Of a stretch of DNA of 64,000 bases, positions 44,788 through 53,680 are shown one piece after another. Below the pieces are notes generated by a model, which did not search any database, was not told the origin of the DNA, and was given only the letters and a program-made list of their open reading frames with translations. Each line of letters begins with the position of its first letter. Position 1 is the first letter of the stretch. The position numbers and the translations under genes are program-made. Origin of the DNA: an uncultured Eubacterium sp. (GTDB lineage: Bacteria > Bacillota > Clostridia > Lachnospirales > Lachnospiraceae); contig CAJTLS010000005.1 of assembly GCA_910577295.1 (NCBI GenBank), positions 62,001 through 126,000 of the forward strand. Reading direction: 5' to 3'.

Positions 44788-45669
44788 CTAACTGATTGCT
44801 GACGCACCAGCCACAATCTCTGTTAATTCTTGGGTAATCGCAGCCTGACGGGCACGATTGTACTGCAGTCCCAAGGTATCTATCATTTCCTCCGCATTAC
44901 TGGTAGCAGAATCCATCGCCTGCATACGAGCGCCATTTTCACTCGCCACTGCCTCTGTCAGTGCACCAAAAATCAAGCTGTTCATATACAGAGGAATGAT
45001 ATATCCCAGAGTTTCTTCCTCCTCTGGCTCATAATTCATTATAGCCACCGGCCCCTGTGTTTTTTCCTTTTCTTCTTGCATTTCGTATTCATCAGAAGAA
45101 AACGGAAGAACTTTTATCAATGTCGGAACCTGTGTCACTGTATTCTTAAATACTGTATATGCCAAGTATACTTCGTCAATCTCGCCGCTTTCCAAGTCCG
45201 TCATAATCGTCTTTCCAATCGACACCGCATCGCCGAACATCGGATGATTCATTACCTCAGAATAGTCTCCTTTACAGGTAAAACCCTGACGCTGCAGACT
45301 CTCCATACCTTTGCGCCCGATAGGATAAATAATCGAATTGTCTGTGTCAAACTCCCCTTGGGTAATCAGTTTTACAACATTCGAATTATATCCGCCGGCC
45401 AGACCACGGTTAGAAGTAATAACAATCACTCCTTTTTTCACAGGCTCCTGACTTCCTTTGTCATTTCGGAAAAAGCTGCCGGATGGAGACGAATGTGCCA
45501 ACATTCCAGAAACCGTCTCATACATTTTGTTAAAATACGGTTTCGATTCTTCAGCACGCCCTTTTGCTTTTTGCAATTTTACCGTGGAAACAAGTTTCAT
45601 TGCCTTGGTAATCTGAGAAGTGCTCTGTATACTGGCTTTACGCCTTTTAATATCTCTCATTGAGGCCAT
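44788..45669 (-). CDS. atpG: ATP synthase F1 subunit gamma
   Basis: Central shaft, 293 residues. N-terminal coiled coil (RDIKRRKASIQSTSQITKAM) and C-terminal coil (TSNAEEMIDTLGLQYNRARQ, ITQELTEIVAGA) are typical. TSNRGLAGGYN is conserved. A charged insert EEKEKTQGPVAIMNYEPEEE lies near residue 205. Second ATG (45660) is possible; first chosen because GAGG is near. Confidence 0.96.
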   Translation of the reverse strand: MASMRDIKRRKASIQSTSQITKAMKLVSTVKLQKAKGRAEESKPYFNKMYETVSGMLAHSSPSGSFFRNDKGSQEPVKKGVIVITSNRGLAGGYNSNVVKLITQGEFDTDNSIIYPIGRKGMESLQRQGFTCKGDYSEVMNHPMFGDAVSIGKTIMTDLESGEIDEVYLAYTVFKNTVTQVPTLIKVLPFSSDEYEMQEEKEKTQGPVAIMNYEPEEEETLGYIIPLYMNSLIFGALTEAVASENGARMQAMDSATSNAEEMIDTLGLQYNRARQAAITQELTEIVAGASAIS

Positions 45670-45683
45670 ATCATCACACCTCT

Positions 45684-47198
45684 CTATTGCTCACTAACGA
45701 ATTCTTTTTTAAATTCTTCAATTGCCTGAACCAACTTCTTCTCTGTATCTTCCTTGATTTCCTTATCATCACGGATAGAAGCCGGAATTTCAGGATACTT
45801 TTCATCTATAAAAGTAAACAGGCCTTTCTCAAACGCCAAAATATCCTCTACCGGAATATCCAAAAGATACTGTTTTGTCGCCGCATAAATAATTATTACC
45901 TGATACCATACCGGCTGTGGAGCGTATTGATCCTGCTTCAGTATTTCGCGGATGCGCTCTCCTTGGTCTAACTGACGTCTCGTATCTGCATCCAAATCGG
46001 AGCCAAACTGTGAAAATGCTGCCAGCTCACGATACTGCGCCAATTCAATACGAATTGGTCCGGCAATTTTCTTCATCGCCTTAATCTGTGCCGCACCACC
46101 AACACGCGATACGGAAAGTCCCGGATTCACGGCCGGACGGAAGCCCGAATTAAACATCTCGGTTTCCAGATAAATCTGTCCGTCTGTAATGGAAATTACG
46201 TTGGTCGGAATATATGCAGAAACGTCTCCTGCCTGTGTTTCAATAATTGGAAGCGCTGTCAGAGAACCGCCTCCCAATTTTTCCGAAAGTCTTGCCGCAC
46301 GCTCCAGCAAGCGAGAATGCAAATAAAATACATCACCCGGAAAAGCTTCTCGGCCGGGCGGTCTGCGAAGCAGCAATGACAGTGTACGATAAGCTGCCGC
46401 ATGTTTCGTCAGATCATCATATATAATCAATACATCCTTGCCGCTCTCCATCCATTCCTCACCGATGGCACATCCTGCATATGGCGCAATATATTGAAGC
46501 GGCGCTAACTCGCTTGCGGTTGCTGCCACAACAGTAGAGTAATCCATGGCTCCGCTTTCCTCTAATGTTTTTACTATATTGGCAACCGTAGATGCCTTCT
46601 GTCCAATTGCTACATAGATACAAAGTACATCCTGATCTTTTTGATTAATAATCGTATCAATTGCAATTGCCGTTTTTCCCGTCTGACGGTCTCCAATAAT
46701 TAACTCTCGCTGCCCTCTTCCGATTGGCACCATAGAGTCAATCGCCTTAATTCCCGTCTGCAATGGTGTATCTACCGATTTACGGGAAATAACACCGGAA
46801 GCCACACGTTCAATCGGACGGATTTTATCTGTTTTAATTGGGCCCTTACCATCAATTGGCTGTCCCAACGCATTTACTACGCGGCCCCGCATTGCGTCGC
46901 CAACCGGAACAGTAGCTACCCGCCCCGTAGTTTTTACTATATCGCCTTCGTTGATATTTGCTGCATCACCTAAAAGTACCGCACCGACATTGTCTTCTTC
47001 TAAGTTCATGACCATGCCATATACTTCGTGCGGAAATTCCAACAGCTCCCCTTGCATCGCTTTCTCCAAGCCATGAACACGGGCAATACCATCGGCAACC
47101 TGAATTACAGTTCCAACATTAGCAACCTCAAATTCGGTACTGTATTTCCTAATCTCATCTTTAATCACTGAGCTGATTTCTTCAGGTCTCAAATTCAT
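45684..47198 (-). CDS. atpA: ATP synthase F1 subunit alpha
   Basis: Non-catalytic nucleotide-binding subunit, 504 residues. P-loop IIGDRQTGKTAIAIDTI, SIREYSR-like region replaced by the usual alpha features (VGGAAQIKAMK with SR preceding), and EEWMESGKDVLIIYDDLTKH Walker B. Starts MNLRPEEISSVIKDEI, close to homologues. Confidence 0.98.
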   Translation of the reverse strand: MNLRPEEISSVIKDEIRKYSTEFEVANVGTVIQVADGIARVHGLEKAMQGELLEFPHEVYGMVMNLEEDNVGAVLLGDAANINEGDIVKTTGRVATVPVGDAMRGRVVNALGQPIDGKGPIKTDKIRPIERVASGVISRKSVDTPLQTGIKAIDSMVPIGRGQRELIIGDRQTGKTAIAIDTIINQKDQDVLCIYVAIGQKASTVANIVKTLEESGAMDYSTVVAATASELAPLQYIAPYAGCAIGEEWMESGKDVLIIYDDLTKHAAAYRTLSLLLRRPPGREAFPGDVFYLHSRLLERAARLSEKLGGGSLTALPIIETQAGDVSAYIPTNVISITDGQIYLETEMFNSGFRPAVNPGLSVSRVGGAAQIKAMKKIAGPIRIELAQYRELAAFSQFGSDLDADTRRQLDQGERIREILKQDQYAPQPVWYQVIIIYAATKQYLLDIPVEDILAFEKGLFTFIDEKYPEIPASIRDDKEIKEDTEKKLVQAIEEFKKEFVSEQ

Positions 47199-47217
47199 GT
47201 ATTAGCGCACCTTCTTT

Positions 47218-47763
47218 CTATAGCTTTACCTTATACAATTGTCTTGACAAGATATCCATTTTCGTGCGGATACTGTTATCAAGCACACGGTCTCCAATCC
47301 GAATGACAATGCCACCTAACAAACTGCCGTCCAGTTCATAGTGCATCTCCAAACTTTCATAATCGGAAACCTCGAGAAGTTTCTTCTCAATCTGCTCTTT
47401 CTGAGCATCTGACAATGGCATCGGTGCCGATACTTTAACAACACCGATTCTCATAAATTCTTTTGCTTTTTCATCGAAATAATCCAAAATGGAAAGAATC
47501 TCCCCGATTCGCCCTTTTTGTATCAGTACGTGCAAAAATCCTATACTATCATCCGATAGTCTCTCTTTAAAAATTCTCTCTATGACAGCTACTCTTTTTT
47601 CCTGCGTCATTTCTGGATGGCAAAGCAATGATACAAAATCTGGATCTTCTTTTATCGTATCACGGATTATTTTCACTTCATTCCAAATAACATCCAGCTT
47701 TTCTTCCTCTGTCGCAAGAGAGAACAAAGCATCTCCATATACTTTTGAAACTAATTTTGCCAT
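47218..47763 (-). CDS. atpH: ATP synthase F1 subunit delta
   Basis: Peripheral stalk cap joining alpha to b; 181 residues. N-terminal VSKVYGDALFSLATEEEKLD and C-terminal DGSLLGGIVIRIGDRVLDNS, the family signature GGxxIRIGDxVxD. Overlaps atpF by 13 bases, so likely translationally coupled. Confidence 0.96.
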   Translation of the reverse strand: MAKLVSKVYGDALFSLATEEEKLDVIWNEVKIIRDTIKEDPDFVSLLCHPEMTQEKRVAVIERIFKERLSDDSIGFLHVLIQKGRIGEILSILDYFDEKAKEFMRIGVVKVSAPMPLSDAQKEQIEKKLLEVSDYESLEMHYELDGSLLGGIVIRIGDRVLDNSIRTKMDILSRQLYKVKL

Positions 47764-48269
47764 GTCTCTTCACCCATTTCTTTCAAGGTCTCATCAATGA
47801 GCCCGGCCTGTGTTGCTTCGTCCATTGAATGTGACACAAACTTACCGGCCATAAGAGAAGCTACCTGAACCATCTCCTGCTTCATCTCATCGCGAACCTT
47901 ATCTTTCTCTAGAGCCACTTCTCTCTCTGCACGGGCAACAATTCGATGTGCCTCATCACCAGCCTCATTCACAATCTCATTGGCGCGAGTCTTCGCTTTC
48001 TGTCTGGCTTCTGCCAACAATTCTGCCGACTCATCTTCCACCTTAGCCAAACGGGCATCATACTCTTCTTTCATACCGAGAGCATCTTTCTTTGCCGCCG
48101 CTGCCTCATTCAACTGATCCTGAATAAATTTCTTCCTCTTCTCTATCATCTGTCTTGCCGGATTAAAGAGAAGATAGGATAACAGGATGAACAATGCCAA
48201 CATAGCCACCAAGGTGATACAGGTGTCCAAGATTAGTTGCGGATCTAGCCCAAACAATCTGTCTTGCAC
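47751..48269 (-). CDS. atpF: ATP synthase Fo subunit b
   Basis: Peripheral stalk protein, 172 residues: one N-terminal helix (DTCITLVAMLALFILLSYL) and a long charged coiled coil to the end (KKDALGMKEEYDARLAKVE, ARQKAKTRANEIVNEAGDEA). Starts with GTG, supported by GGAGGG seven bases upstream. Confidence 0.95.
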   Translation of the reverse strand: MQDRLFGLDPQLILDTCITLVAMLALFILLSYLLFNPARQMIEKRKKFIQDQLNEAAAAKKDALGMKEEYDARLAKVEDESAELLAEARQKAKTRANEIVNEAGDEAHRIVARAEREVALEKDKVRDEMKQEMVQVASLMAGKFVSHSMDEATQAGLIDETLKEMGEETWQN

Positions 48270-48311
48270 TTACAATCCCTCCTTTCTCTTATTTTACGGA
48301 TGGATTGTACA

Positions 48312-48569
48312 TTAACCAAGTGGTTTTACGAACAATAAAATCATTGCTACGACCAAACCATACAGACCTGTAGTCTCGGCAACCGCCTGACCAAGAAGCA
48401 TCGTTGACATTACCTCACCACGTGCGCCCGGATTACGTCCAACTGCACTGGCGCCATAACCTGCCGCAATACCCTGTCCTACACCAGGACCGATACCGGC
48501 GATAACTGCCAATCCTGCTCCAATTGCTGATGCTGCATGAATTAAATCTGCTCCTGTAATACCATTCAT
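48312..48569 (-). CDS. atpE: ATP synthase Fo subunit c, Na+-binding type
   Basis: Rotor ring subunit of 85 residues, two hydrophobic helices joined by GRNPGAR. The ion-carrying Glu is Glu65. The sodium-site positions known from Ilyobacter tartaricus are all present: Gln32 (GVGQG), Val63, Glu65, Thr66 (Ser in Ilyobacter), Thr67 and Tyr70 in QAVAETTGLYG. This supports sodium as coupling ion. The ATG at 48569 has GAGG six bases upstream; a GTG four codons earlier is unlikely. Confidence 0.97.
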   Translation of the reverse strand: MNGITGADLIHAASAIGAGLAVIAGIGPGVGQGIAAGYGASAVGRNPGARGEVMSTMLLGQAVAETTGLYGLVVAMILLFVKPLG

Positions 48570-48609
48570 AATATTCCTCACTTTCTGCGCGTTACGCGCG
48601 TTGCATTTT

Positions 48610-49314
48610 TTAGTCTTCTATATCAGCGGCATTCGCAATGAATACCATTGTTAGCATGGCGAACACATACGCCTGCAGCGCTCCGGCAAATACATCCAAA
48701 TAAGCATGTAATGCTGCCGGCCAGATCCACAAAATAAACTTAGGCAAAAGCCCGTAGATCAATGCCATCATCATAGTTCCTGACAAAATGTTGGCAAAAA
48801 GACGTAGCGACAACGATACCGGAGTCGCAAATTCACTTATTACGTTAATCGGAAAGAACAGGAAAAATGGTTCAAATAAACCTTTGAGCCGTCCCCATTT
48901 CTGCCATTTGATACCTTGATATTGTATCATCGTAAAGGTAATCAAACCGAGCGGTAACGTAATACCATAATCAGCGGTCGGCGGTCGCAAACCAAAAAGT
49001 CCGGATAAGTTACAGACAATCAAAAACATAAATACTACGCCGACATAATTGCGAAATTTAGGTGCCAGCTTTTTGCCCATATTACTCACAACCAAGTTAT
49101 CCAAGGTTTCCACCATAAGTTCAATAACATTGAGAAACCCGGTCGGTGCTTTCGTCGGATCAGCCTTTGCTATTATGCGATTAGCGACAATGGCAAAAGC
49201 AATTAGTACGACCATAACAATAGCCAGACATACATGAGTTGTCGTAATATATACTTCGACGCCGCCAATGTGAATCGGCCAATACCCATGCACATAAAAA
49301 TCTACTCCTTCCAC
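48610..49314 (-). CDS. atpB: ATP synthase Fo subunit a
   Basis: Stator channel subunit, about 234 residues and several helices. The essential Arg is in PVSLSLRLFANILSG; ALQAYVFAMLTMVFI is the conserved last helix. Start is uncertain: GTG at 49314 has AAAGGAGA about nine bases upstream and is chosen; a GTG at 49359 overlapping the atpI stop by four bases would add 15 residues. Confidence 0.93.
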   Translation of the reverse strand: MEGVDFYVHGYWPIHIGGVEVYITTTHVCLAIVMVVLIAFAIVANRIIAKADPTKAPTGFLNVIELMVETLDNLVVSNMGKKLAPKFRNYVGVVFMFLIVCNLSGLFGLRPPTADYGITLPLGLITFTMIQYQGIKWQKWGRLKGLFEPFFLFFPINVISEFATPVSLSLRLFANILSGTMMMALIYGLLPKFILWIWPAALHAYLDVFAGALQAYVFAMLTMVFIANAADIED

Positions 49315-49355
49315 GCCCTCACTCTCCTTTCCTTTAAAATTTATAACAACCAGTC

Positions 49356-49769
49356 TCACCTGTTTATAGACGGTGAGTCTGTTTTATTACCTCGGGTTCT
49401 TATCTTCTCCATCCACGGCACCATGAGCGCTGCAATCTTGCGTGCCAGCAAACCTGCCAGTACAGTATACGGAGAAATCCACTCTGCAAAAAAGAAAGCA
49501 GCGAACAAAACAACAATTTCAACTACACTTCGAACCATCCCCATTACCCGGGAATGATTGACTGCCTGTTTCTCCTGAAGATCAAGCTCGACATCAATAC
49601 TATGATACAGATGGAGCATCATCGCACTTGCCGTCAGACTTCCGACCAGTTCCCCCAGCACATACGCCAATGGATTCGAAACTACAAATACGCCGGATAA
49701 TATAACAATGATGGCAAGCAGCCAAATACCAATCAGTACTTCTACTAAACTAATCCGGGCTATCTTCAT
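49356..49769 (-). CDS. atpI: ATP synthase subunit I family protein
   Basis: Small membrane protein of 137 residues with four helices, placed before atpB as in most atp operons. In bacteria AtpI helps assemble the c-ring or supplies Mg2+ and Na+; exact role here not known. Helices around LVEVLIGIWLLAIIVILSG, NPLAYVLGELVGSLTASAM and VEIVVLFAAFFFAEW. Sequence conservation is low, so position carries much of the call. GGAG close to the ATG. Overlaps the preceding gene by 20 bases. Confidence 0.82.
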   Translation of the reverse strand: MKIARISLVEVLIGIWLLAIIVILSGVFVVSNPLAYVLGELVGSLTASAMMLHLYHSIDVELDLQEKQAVNHSRVMGMVRSVVEIVVLFAAFFFAEWISPYTVLAGLLARKIAALMVPWMEKIRTRGNKTDSPSINR

Positions 49770-50022
49770 TTGCGCTCTCCTTCTTTTTCTTCTCTCCCGG
49801 ATGATATACTCCGGTTAGAACAAGCATACTGCGAAGAGAAGCAAGGATTCCTACAAACATCATAATTACCATCCAGTAACTGGTATGGAAAAGCTTATCT
49901 ATATAGTATCCTATTCCGATACTGACTGCCATACATATCATCATCGCCAGACCAATCTGAAGAATCATGGAAAAGGCATGTACTACCTCTCTGCGGTTTT
50001 TCTCTTCATCCCTCTTTTTCAT
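49750..50022 (-). CDS. atpZ: AtpZ/AtpI-like ATP synthase accessory protein
   Basis: Short membrane protein (90 residues): charged start MKKRDEEKNRREV, two helices (FSMILQIGLAMMICMAVSIG and SYWMVIMMFVGILASL) with GYYIDKLF between, then a charged tail EKKKKESANED. This is the F0F1-ATPase 'gene 1'/AtpZ pattern. AtpZ pairs with AtpI in some species, perhaps as a small cation channel. GGAG ten bases upstream of the ATG. Confidence 0.8.
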   Translation of the reverse strand: MKKRDEEKNRREVVHAFSMILQIGLAMMICMAVSIGIGYYIDKLFHTSYWMVIMMFVGILASLRSMLVLTGVYHPGEKKKKESANEDSPD

Positions 50023-50036
50023 AGACCGGTCGCTCC

Positions 50037-50828
50037 TCACATTTCTTTTGCCCTTTTTACACAAGCCCTCTGCCCTTCTATCACGGCGCTGCGAAGACCT
50101 TTCTCTTCCAACACCCGGACAGCTTCTATCGTCGTGCCTCCCGGTGAACAGACCATGTCTTTTAATTCACCCGGATGCTTCCCTGTTTCCAATATCATTT
50201 TAGCGCTTCCCAACACGCTCTGAGCAGCTAACTGATAAGCCTGCGCCCGTGGCATTCCGTCCGCAACTGCTGCATCTGCCATCGCTTCAATAAACATAAA
50301 CACATAGGCAGGTGAACTTCCACTTACTCCGGTTACGGTTTCCATCATACTTTCCTGTACGACCGCCACAACACCGAAACTTTCAAAGAGTGCGACTGCC
50401 TGCTCTCTATCACTCTTTTCTATCTGTTGATTCAAACATATCCCCGTAGCTCCTTCCAATACAAGAGCCGGTGTATTCGGCATAGCTCTTACTAAGCGAA
50501 TAGTTTTTCCAAACATTCCCTCAATATTCTCAATGCTCTGTCCGGCTGCAATAGAGATAATTAATGCATCCTTTTTAATATCTCCCGATATCTCCGCTAT
50601 TACTTCTTCCATCTGGAACGGCTTAACAGCCAGTATTAATATATCCGATTCGGCAGCTACTTTTTTATTATCCGTTGATATCTGAACGCCAAATTCGCAT
50701 TGAATTTGCTGCAATGCCGCCTCGTTTCTCCGGGACACCAAAATATCTTTTCTGTCGTATATGCCCTTTGTCAAAATGCCTTTCAACATCGCCTGAGCCA
50801 TATTTCCACAACCGATAAATCCTAACAT
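50037..50828 (-). CDS. proC: Pyrroline-5-carboxylate reductase
   Basis: NAD(P)H enzyme making proline; 263 residues. N-terminal MLGFIGCGNMAQAMLKGIL, RAMPNTPALV with nucleotide contacts, and the C-terminal signature KDMVCSPGGTTIEAVRVLEE. GGAG six bases before the ATG. Occupies a spot between rpiB and the atp genes, with spacings of 19 and 14 bases, so it should be part of the same transcript. Confidence 0.95.
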   Translation of the reverse strand: MLGFIGCGNMAQAMLKGILTKGIYDRKDILVSRRNEAALQQIQCEFGVQISTDNKKVAAESDILILAVKPFQMEEVIAEISGDIKKDALIISIAAGQSIENIEGMFGKTIRLVRAMPNTPALVLEGATGICLNQQIEKSDREQAVALFESFGVVAVVQESMMETVTGVSGSSPAYVFMFIEAMADAAVADGMPRAQAYQLAAQSVLGSAKMILETGKHPGELKDMVCSPGGTTIEAVRVLEEKGLRSAVIEGQRACVKRAKEM

Positions 50829-50847
50829 AGCAATCTCCGTCTTCTTG

Positions 50848-51282
50848 TTAATCCTCTTCTATCAAACCGACCCGGCGCACATGTCTGTCTACACCGGAAA
50901 ATTCCGTATCTAAAAAAGTATCTACGATTTTCTCCGCCAGTCCGGCGCCGACCACTCTGGCGCCAAGTGCTAAAATATTGGCATCGTTATGTAAACGTGT
51001 TGCTTCCGCACTAAAACAATCACCGCAAACTGCCGCACGAATCCCTTTTACTTTATTTGCCGCAATAGAGATTCCAATTCCCGTTCCGCAAATAAGTATT
51101 CCTTTATCACATTCACCATCTACAATAGCATGGGCAACCTTTTTCCCATAAATCGGATAATCTACTGGTTCGGTACTATTGGAACAACCATAATCCCTAT
51201 ACTGCAAGCCACGATTCTCCAAATGCTTCTTAATCAGTTCTTTCAGCTCATAACCCGCTGTATCGCTTCCTAATGCTATCAT
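50848..51282 (-). CDS. rpiB: Ribose-5-phosphate isomerase B
   Basis: Interconverts ribose 5-phosphate and ribulose 5-phosphate; 144 residues. IALGSDTAGYELKELIKKHL, GILICGTGIGISIAANK (catalytic Cys), and LHNDANILALGARVVG are family motifs. Relevant for pentoses from xylan. GGAGG nine bases before the ATG. Context sua5-ywlE-like-rpiB resembles ywlC-ywlE-ywlF of Bacillus. Confidence 0.95.
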   Translation of the reverse strand: MIALGSDTAGYELKELIKKHLENRGLQYRDYGCSNSTEPVDYPIYGKKVAHAIVDGECDKGILICGTGIGISIAANKVKGIRAAVCGDCFSAEATRLHNDANILALGARVVGAGLAEKIVDTFLDTEFSGVDRHVRRVGLIEED

Positions 51283-51303
51283 TTCCGCATACCTCCTACA
51301 TCG

Positions 51304-51774
51304 TTAACTCCACTGTAATTTTTTCTTCACTTTATACAATAAATCCTTAATCTCATTATAACTTTCTTCATAAGCCTCTTCGTCGCCGCTGTACGGATCC
51401 CGCACATCCGGCTCCAAAGCTTCTCCTTCTTCTTCCTCTTCCGCAAACTCTTTGAGCGTGTACACATGGGAAGATACTCCGTAATCTTCTATCAGTTTAA
51501 CTTTCTCCGTAAAATTCATCGTCAAAATAAGCGTCTGTTCATCTGCCAGATTGGCGGTAAACTCCTCCGATACCTGCTCTTCACAGGGAATCGCGTGGTT
51601 CATTAATAAATCTGTCACCTTCATATTACGCGGTTCTGGGAACAGTACTACCAATCCTCTGGAACAAATTTCTTTTGACTTATCCATCAAAATACTCTTC
51701 ATTATCCACTCTGCCATCGGACTAAGTATAACATTTTCCTTGCACACAAATATGATTTTACTATATTCCGTCAT
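51304..51774 (-). CDS. Degenerate low-molecular-weight phosphatase (YwlE-like)
   Basis: Homologue of LMW tyrosine/arginine phosphatases, 156 residues. Homologues have the P-loop C-x5-R-S; here it reads CKENVILSP with Cys11 kept but Leu17 where the catalytic Arg should be (codon CTT, one change from CGT). The general-acid Asp126 in RDPYSGDEEAYEE is kept. An acidic insert EEEEEGEALEPD precedes it. In Bacillus the same place holds ywlE, a protein-arginine phosphatase. This version may bind phospho-residues without hydrolysis, or be inactive. GGAGG seven bases upstream. Operon gene two after sua5. Confidence 0.85.
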   Translation of the reverse strand: MTEYSKIIFVCKENVILSPMAEWIMKSILMDKSKEICSRGLVVLFPEPRNMKVTDLLMNHAIPCEEQVSEEFTANLADEQTLILTMNFTEKVKLIEDYGVSSHVYTLKEFAEEEEEGEALEPDVRDPYSGDEEAYEESYNEIKDLLYKVKKKLQWS

Positions 51775-51788
51775 GCAATCTCCTCCAA

Positions 51789-52841
51789 TCATTCCCGCGA
51801 AAGATATATGATATGCTGCCCGGCCGCTTTCATAAGCCGATTCATAATCGCCTCTCCCTTATCTTCCTGCGAGAAACTCTCCGAAAGGATTACTTCCACT
51901 CCCTTGTGGTCAAACAACCGGAGCGCACTATACAACCCCTGCTCCACTGTTCCGGCATTTCGTGAACCGGCAGACACAACTTGTCCATGCGTATAACTGC
52001 CTACAGTCTCCTCGGAAGCCAATATGCCAACCTGCGCGGCAGGGTATTCTCTTGCCCTATCATTTATTTGCTTTACTACAATATCCAAATCTCCATCAAA
52101 CACTGTCATTTTCGCCCTCGGCGCATAGTGGCGGTATTTCATACCGGGAGCCTTTGGTTTCCTATCTGAAGCCGTCTCAGACAATCCCGGATCCAGCCTT
52201 ACCTCACCGGCCACTTTCTGAAGCATATCCTTTGTAATGTGCCCCGGCCGAAGTATCGTGGGAATGGCTTCCGTTAAATCAACGATGGTAGATTCCACTC
52301 CTATGTTGACGGCGCCTCCATCAATTATCATCTCAATCCGGCCATCTAAATCTTCTCTAACATGTGCCGCTGTCGTCGGACTCGGTCTTCCAGATATATT
52401 AGCGCTCGGTGCAGCGATTGGAGCACCGGCCGCCTCAATCAACATGCGAGCCGCCTTATGGCTTGGCATCCGCACCGCCACCGTCTCAAGCCCTCCCGTA
52501 ATTTCATAGGGAACACTTTTACTTTTGTAAAAAATCAAAGTCATCGGCCCCGGCCAAAAAGCCTCCATCAACGGATATGCTATGTCGGGAATCCGGTCTG
52601 CAATTGCCGGCAATTCCTCCCTTTTACTAATGTGTAAAATCAAGGGATTGTCACTTGGGCGTCCTTTGGCTTCATATATCCTCTTTGCCGCTTCTGGACA
52701 AAGTCCGCTGCCTCCTAAACCATAGACAGTTTCTGTTGGAAAAGCAACCAGCCCATGCTGTTTCAAAATCATCGCCGCACGCTGTAAATCCTCCGGCTGA
52801 TATCCTTTTTCACAATCCCAGCAAATGTATTCTGTCACCAT
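51789..52841 (-). CDS. L-threonylcarbamoyladenylate synthase
   Basis: Sua5/YwlC enzyme that begins t6A tRNA modification, 350 residues with the C-terminal Sua5 domain. YrdC domain: AFPTETVYGLGGSG, KGRPSDNPLILHIS, APSANISGRPSPT and GGAVNIGVESTIVD. Linker PGMKYRHYAPRAKM then the Rossmann-like Sua5 domain. ATG at 52841 with GAGGG nine bases before. Probably first gene of the long operon ending with atpC. Confidence 0.94.
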   Translation of the reverse strand: MVTEYICWDCEKGYQPEDLQRAAMILKQHGLVAFPTETVYGLGGSGLCPEAAKRIYEAKGRPSDNPLILHISKREELPAIADRIPDIAYPLMEAFWPGPMTLIFYKSKSVPYEITGGLETVAVRMPSHKAARMLIEAAGAPIAAPSANISGRPSPTTAAHVREDLDGRIEMIIDGGAVNIGVESTIVDLTEAIPTILRPGHITKDMLQKVAGEVRLDPGLSETASDRKPKAPGMKYRHYAPRAKMTVFDGDLDIVVKQINDRAREYPAAQVGILASEETVGSYTHGQVVSAGSRNAGTVEQGLYSALRLFDHKGVEVILSESFSQEDKGEAIMNRLMKAAGQHIIYLSRE

Positions 52842-52879
52842 GGCAAAATTCCCTCTATGCATTTTTATATTACGAAAGT

Positions 52880-52908
52880 ATCATACCATATATTGGTTAT
52901 TTGTACAA
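52880..52908 (-). promoter_or_regulatory. Promoter of the sua5-atp operon
   Basis: Minus strand TTGTAC (52903-52908), 17 bases, TATGAT (52880-52885) with extended TGG before the -10. The -35 lies in the end of cwlD. Confidence 0.65.
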
Positions 52909-53592
52909 GAAATTTTCTATCCCTTCGCATATTCCGTGAGCCATTTTCTTTTGATAGGATGAATCAAGCAATAGAGCCTCTTCCTGGGGATTTGATAAAA
53001 AGCCGCATTCAACGATGACTAACGGGCACTGCACCTTTCGGAGCATGTAGTAACTGTCGTTTGCTTTCTCCACCCGACGGTTCCCGTCTCCAACCGCTTC
53101 CCGTACCGATTGTTGAATTATCGATGCCAGTGTTTTCCCCTCTTTCGATTCCGAGTAATAAAATACCTGTGCCCCCTTTGTTCCGGCAGAAAAACTATTC
53201 TGGTGAATGCTCACGGACAGGCGGGGGGATTTTTCTTCGATAAATGCCACCCGATTTTTCATATCCGTCAGCTTTTTTGATTTCTCACTGCCCTGACAGA
53301 GCGCTACATCCTCTTCCCGCGTCATATATACCGTATAGCCCGATGCTTCCAATTCCGTCTTCACCAGCTTGGCAATGGCAAGATTGATATCCTTTTCGAG
53401 AGAATTGGCAACGCCGACTTTACCGGGATCAAAACCTCCATGCCCGGGGTCTATGACTATCGTCTCCTTGCTCCCCGTCTTTGTCATGTGCAGCGTCTCC
53501 ATCCGCTGCTGCTTCTGGGCGCAAAAATAAAAGATAGCAGCAAGCGTACATACTACGCCGAGCGCTGCCATCTTATATGGATTTTTCCGCAA
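52897..53592 (-). CDS. cwlD: N-acetylmuramoyl-L-alanine amidase, CwlD type
   Basis: Amidase_3 enzyme, 231 residues, with an N-terminal membrane anchor or signal (about 5-26). IDPGHGGFDPGKVG (zinc His), LEKDINLAIAKLV (zinc Glu), LSVSIHQNSF (zinc His), and IVECGFLSNPQEE (catalytic Glu) are all present. CwlD in Bacillus and Clostridia makes muramic-delta-lactam in the spore cortex with PdaA; assignment to CwlD rather than another amidase is by length and sequence. The start is TTG (GAGGG ten bases before); the next in-frame ATG is seven codons in. Confidence 0.85.
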   Translation of the reverse strand: MRKNPYKMAALGVVCTLAAIFYFCAQKQQRMETLHMTKTGSKETIVIDPGHGGFDPGKVGVANSLEKDINLAIAKLVKTELEASGYTVYMTREEDVALCQGSEKSKKLTDMKNRVAFIEEKSPRLSVSIHQNSFSAGTKGAQVFYYSESKEGKTLASIIQQSVREAVGDGNRRVEKANDSYYMLRKVQCPLVIVECGFLSNPQEEALLLDSSYQKKMAHGICEGIENFLYK

Positions 53593-53680
53593 AACACCAC
53601 TTCCCTCACGGTCTATTCTCTATTATTTTATGTGAATGCCGGAGATTGTAGTACAACAAATGTGAAGTCTCTCTTTGCTG

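Noticed and set aside
44830..45663. Long plus-strand open frame opposite atpG
   Set aside because: atpG is certain, and the opposite frame has no ribosome site or recognisable protein.
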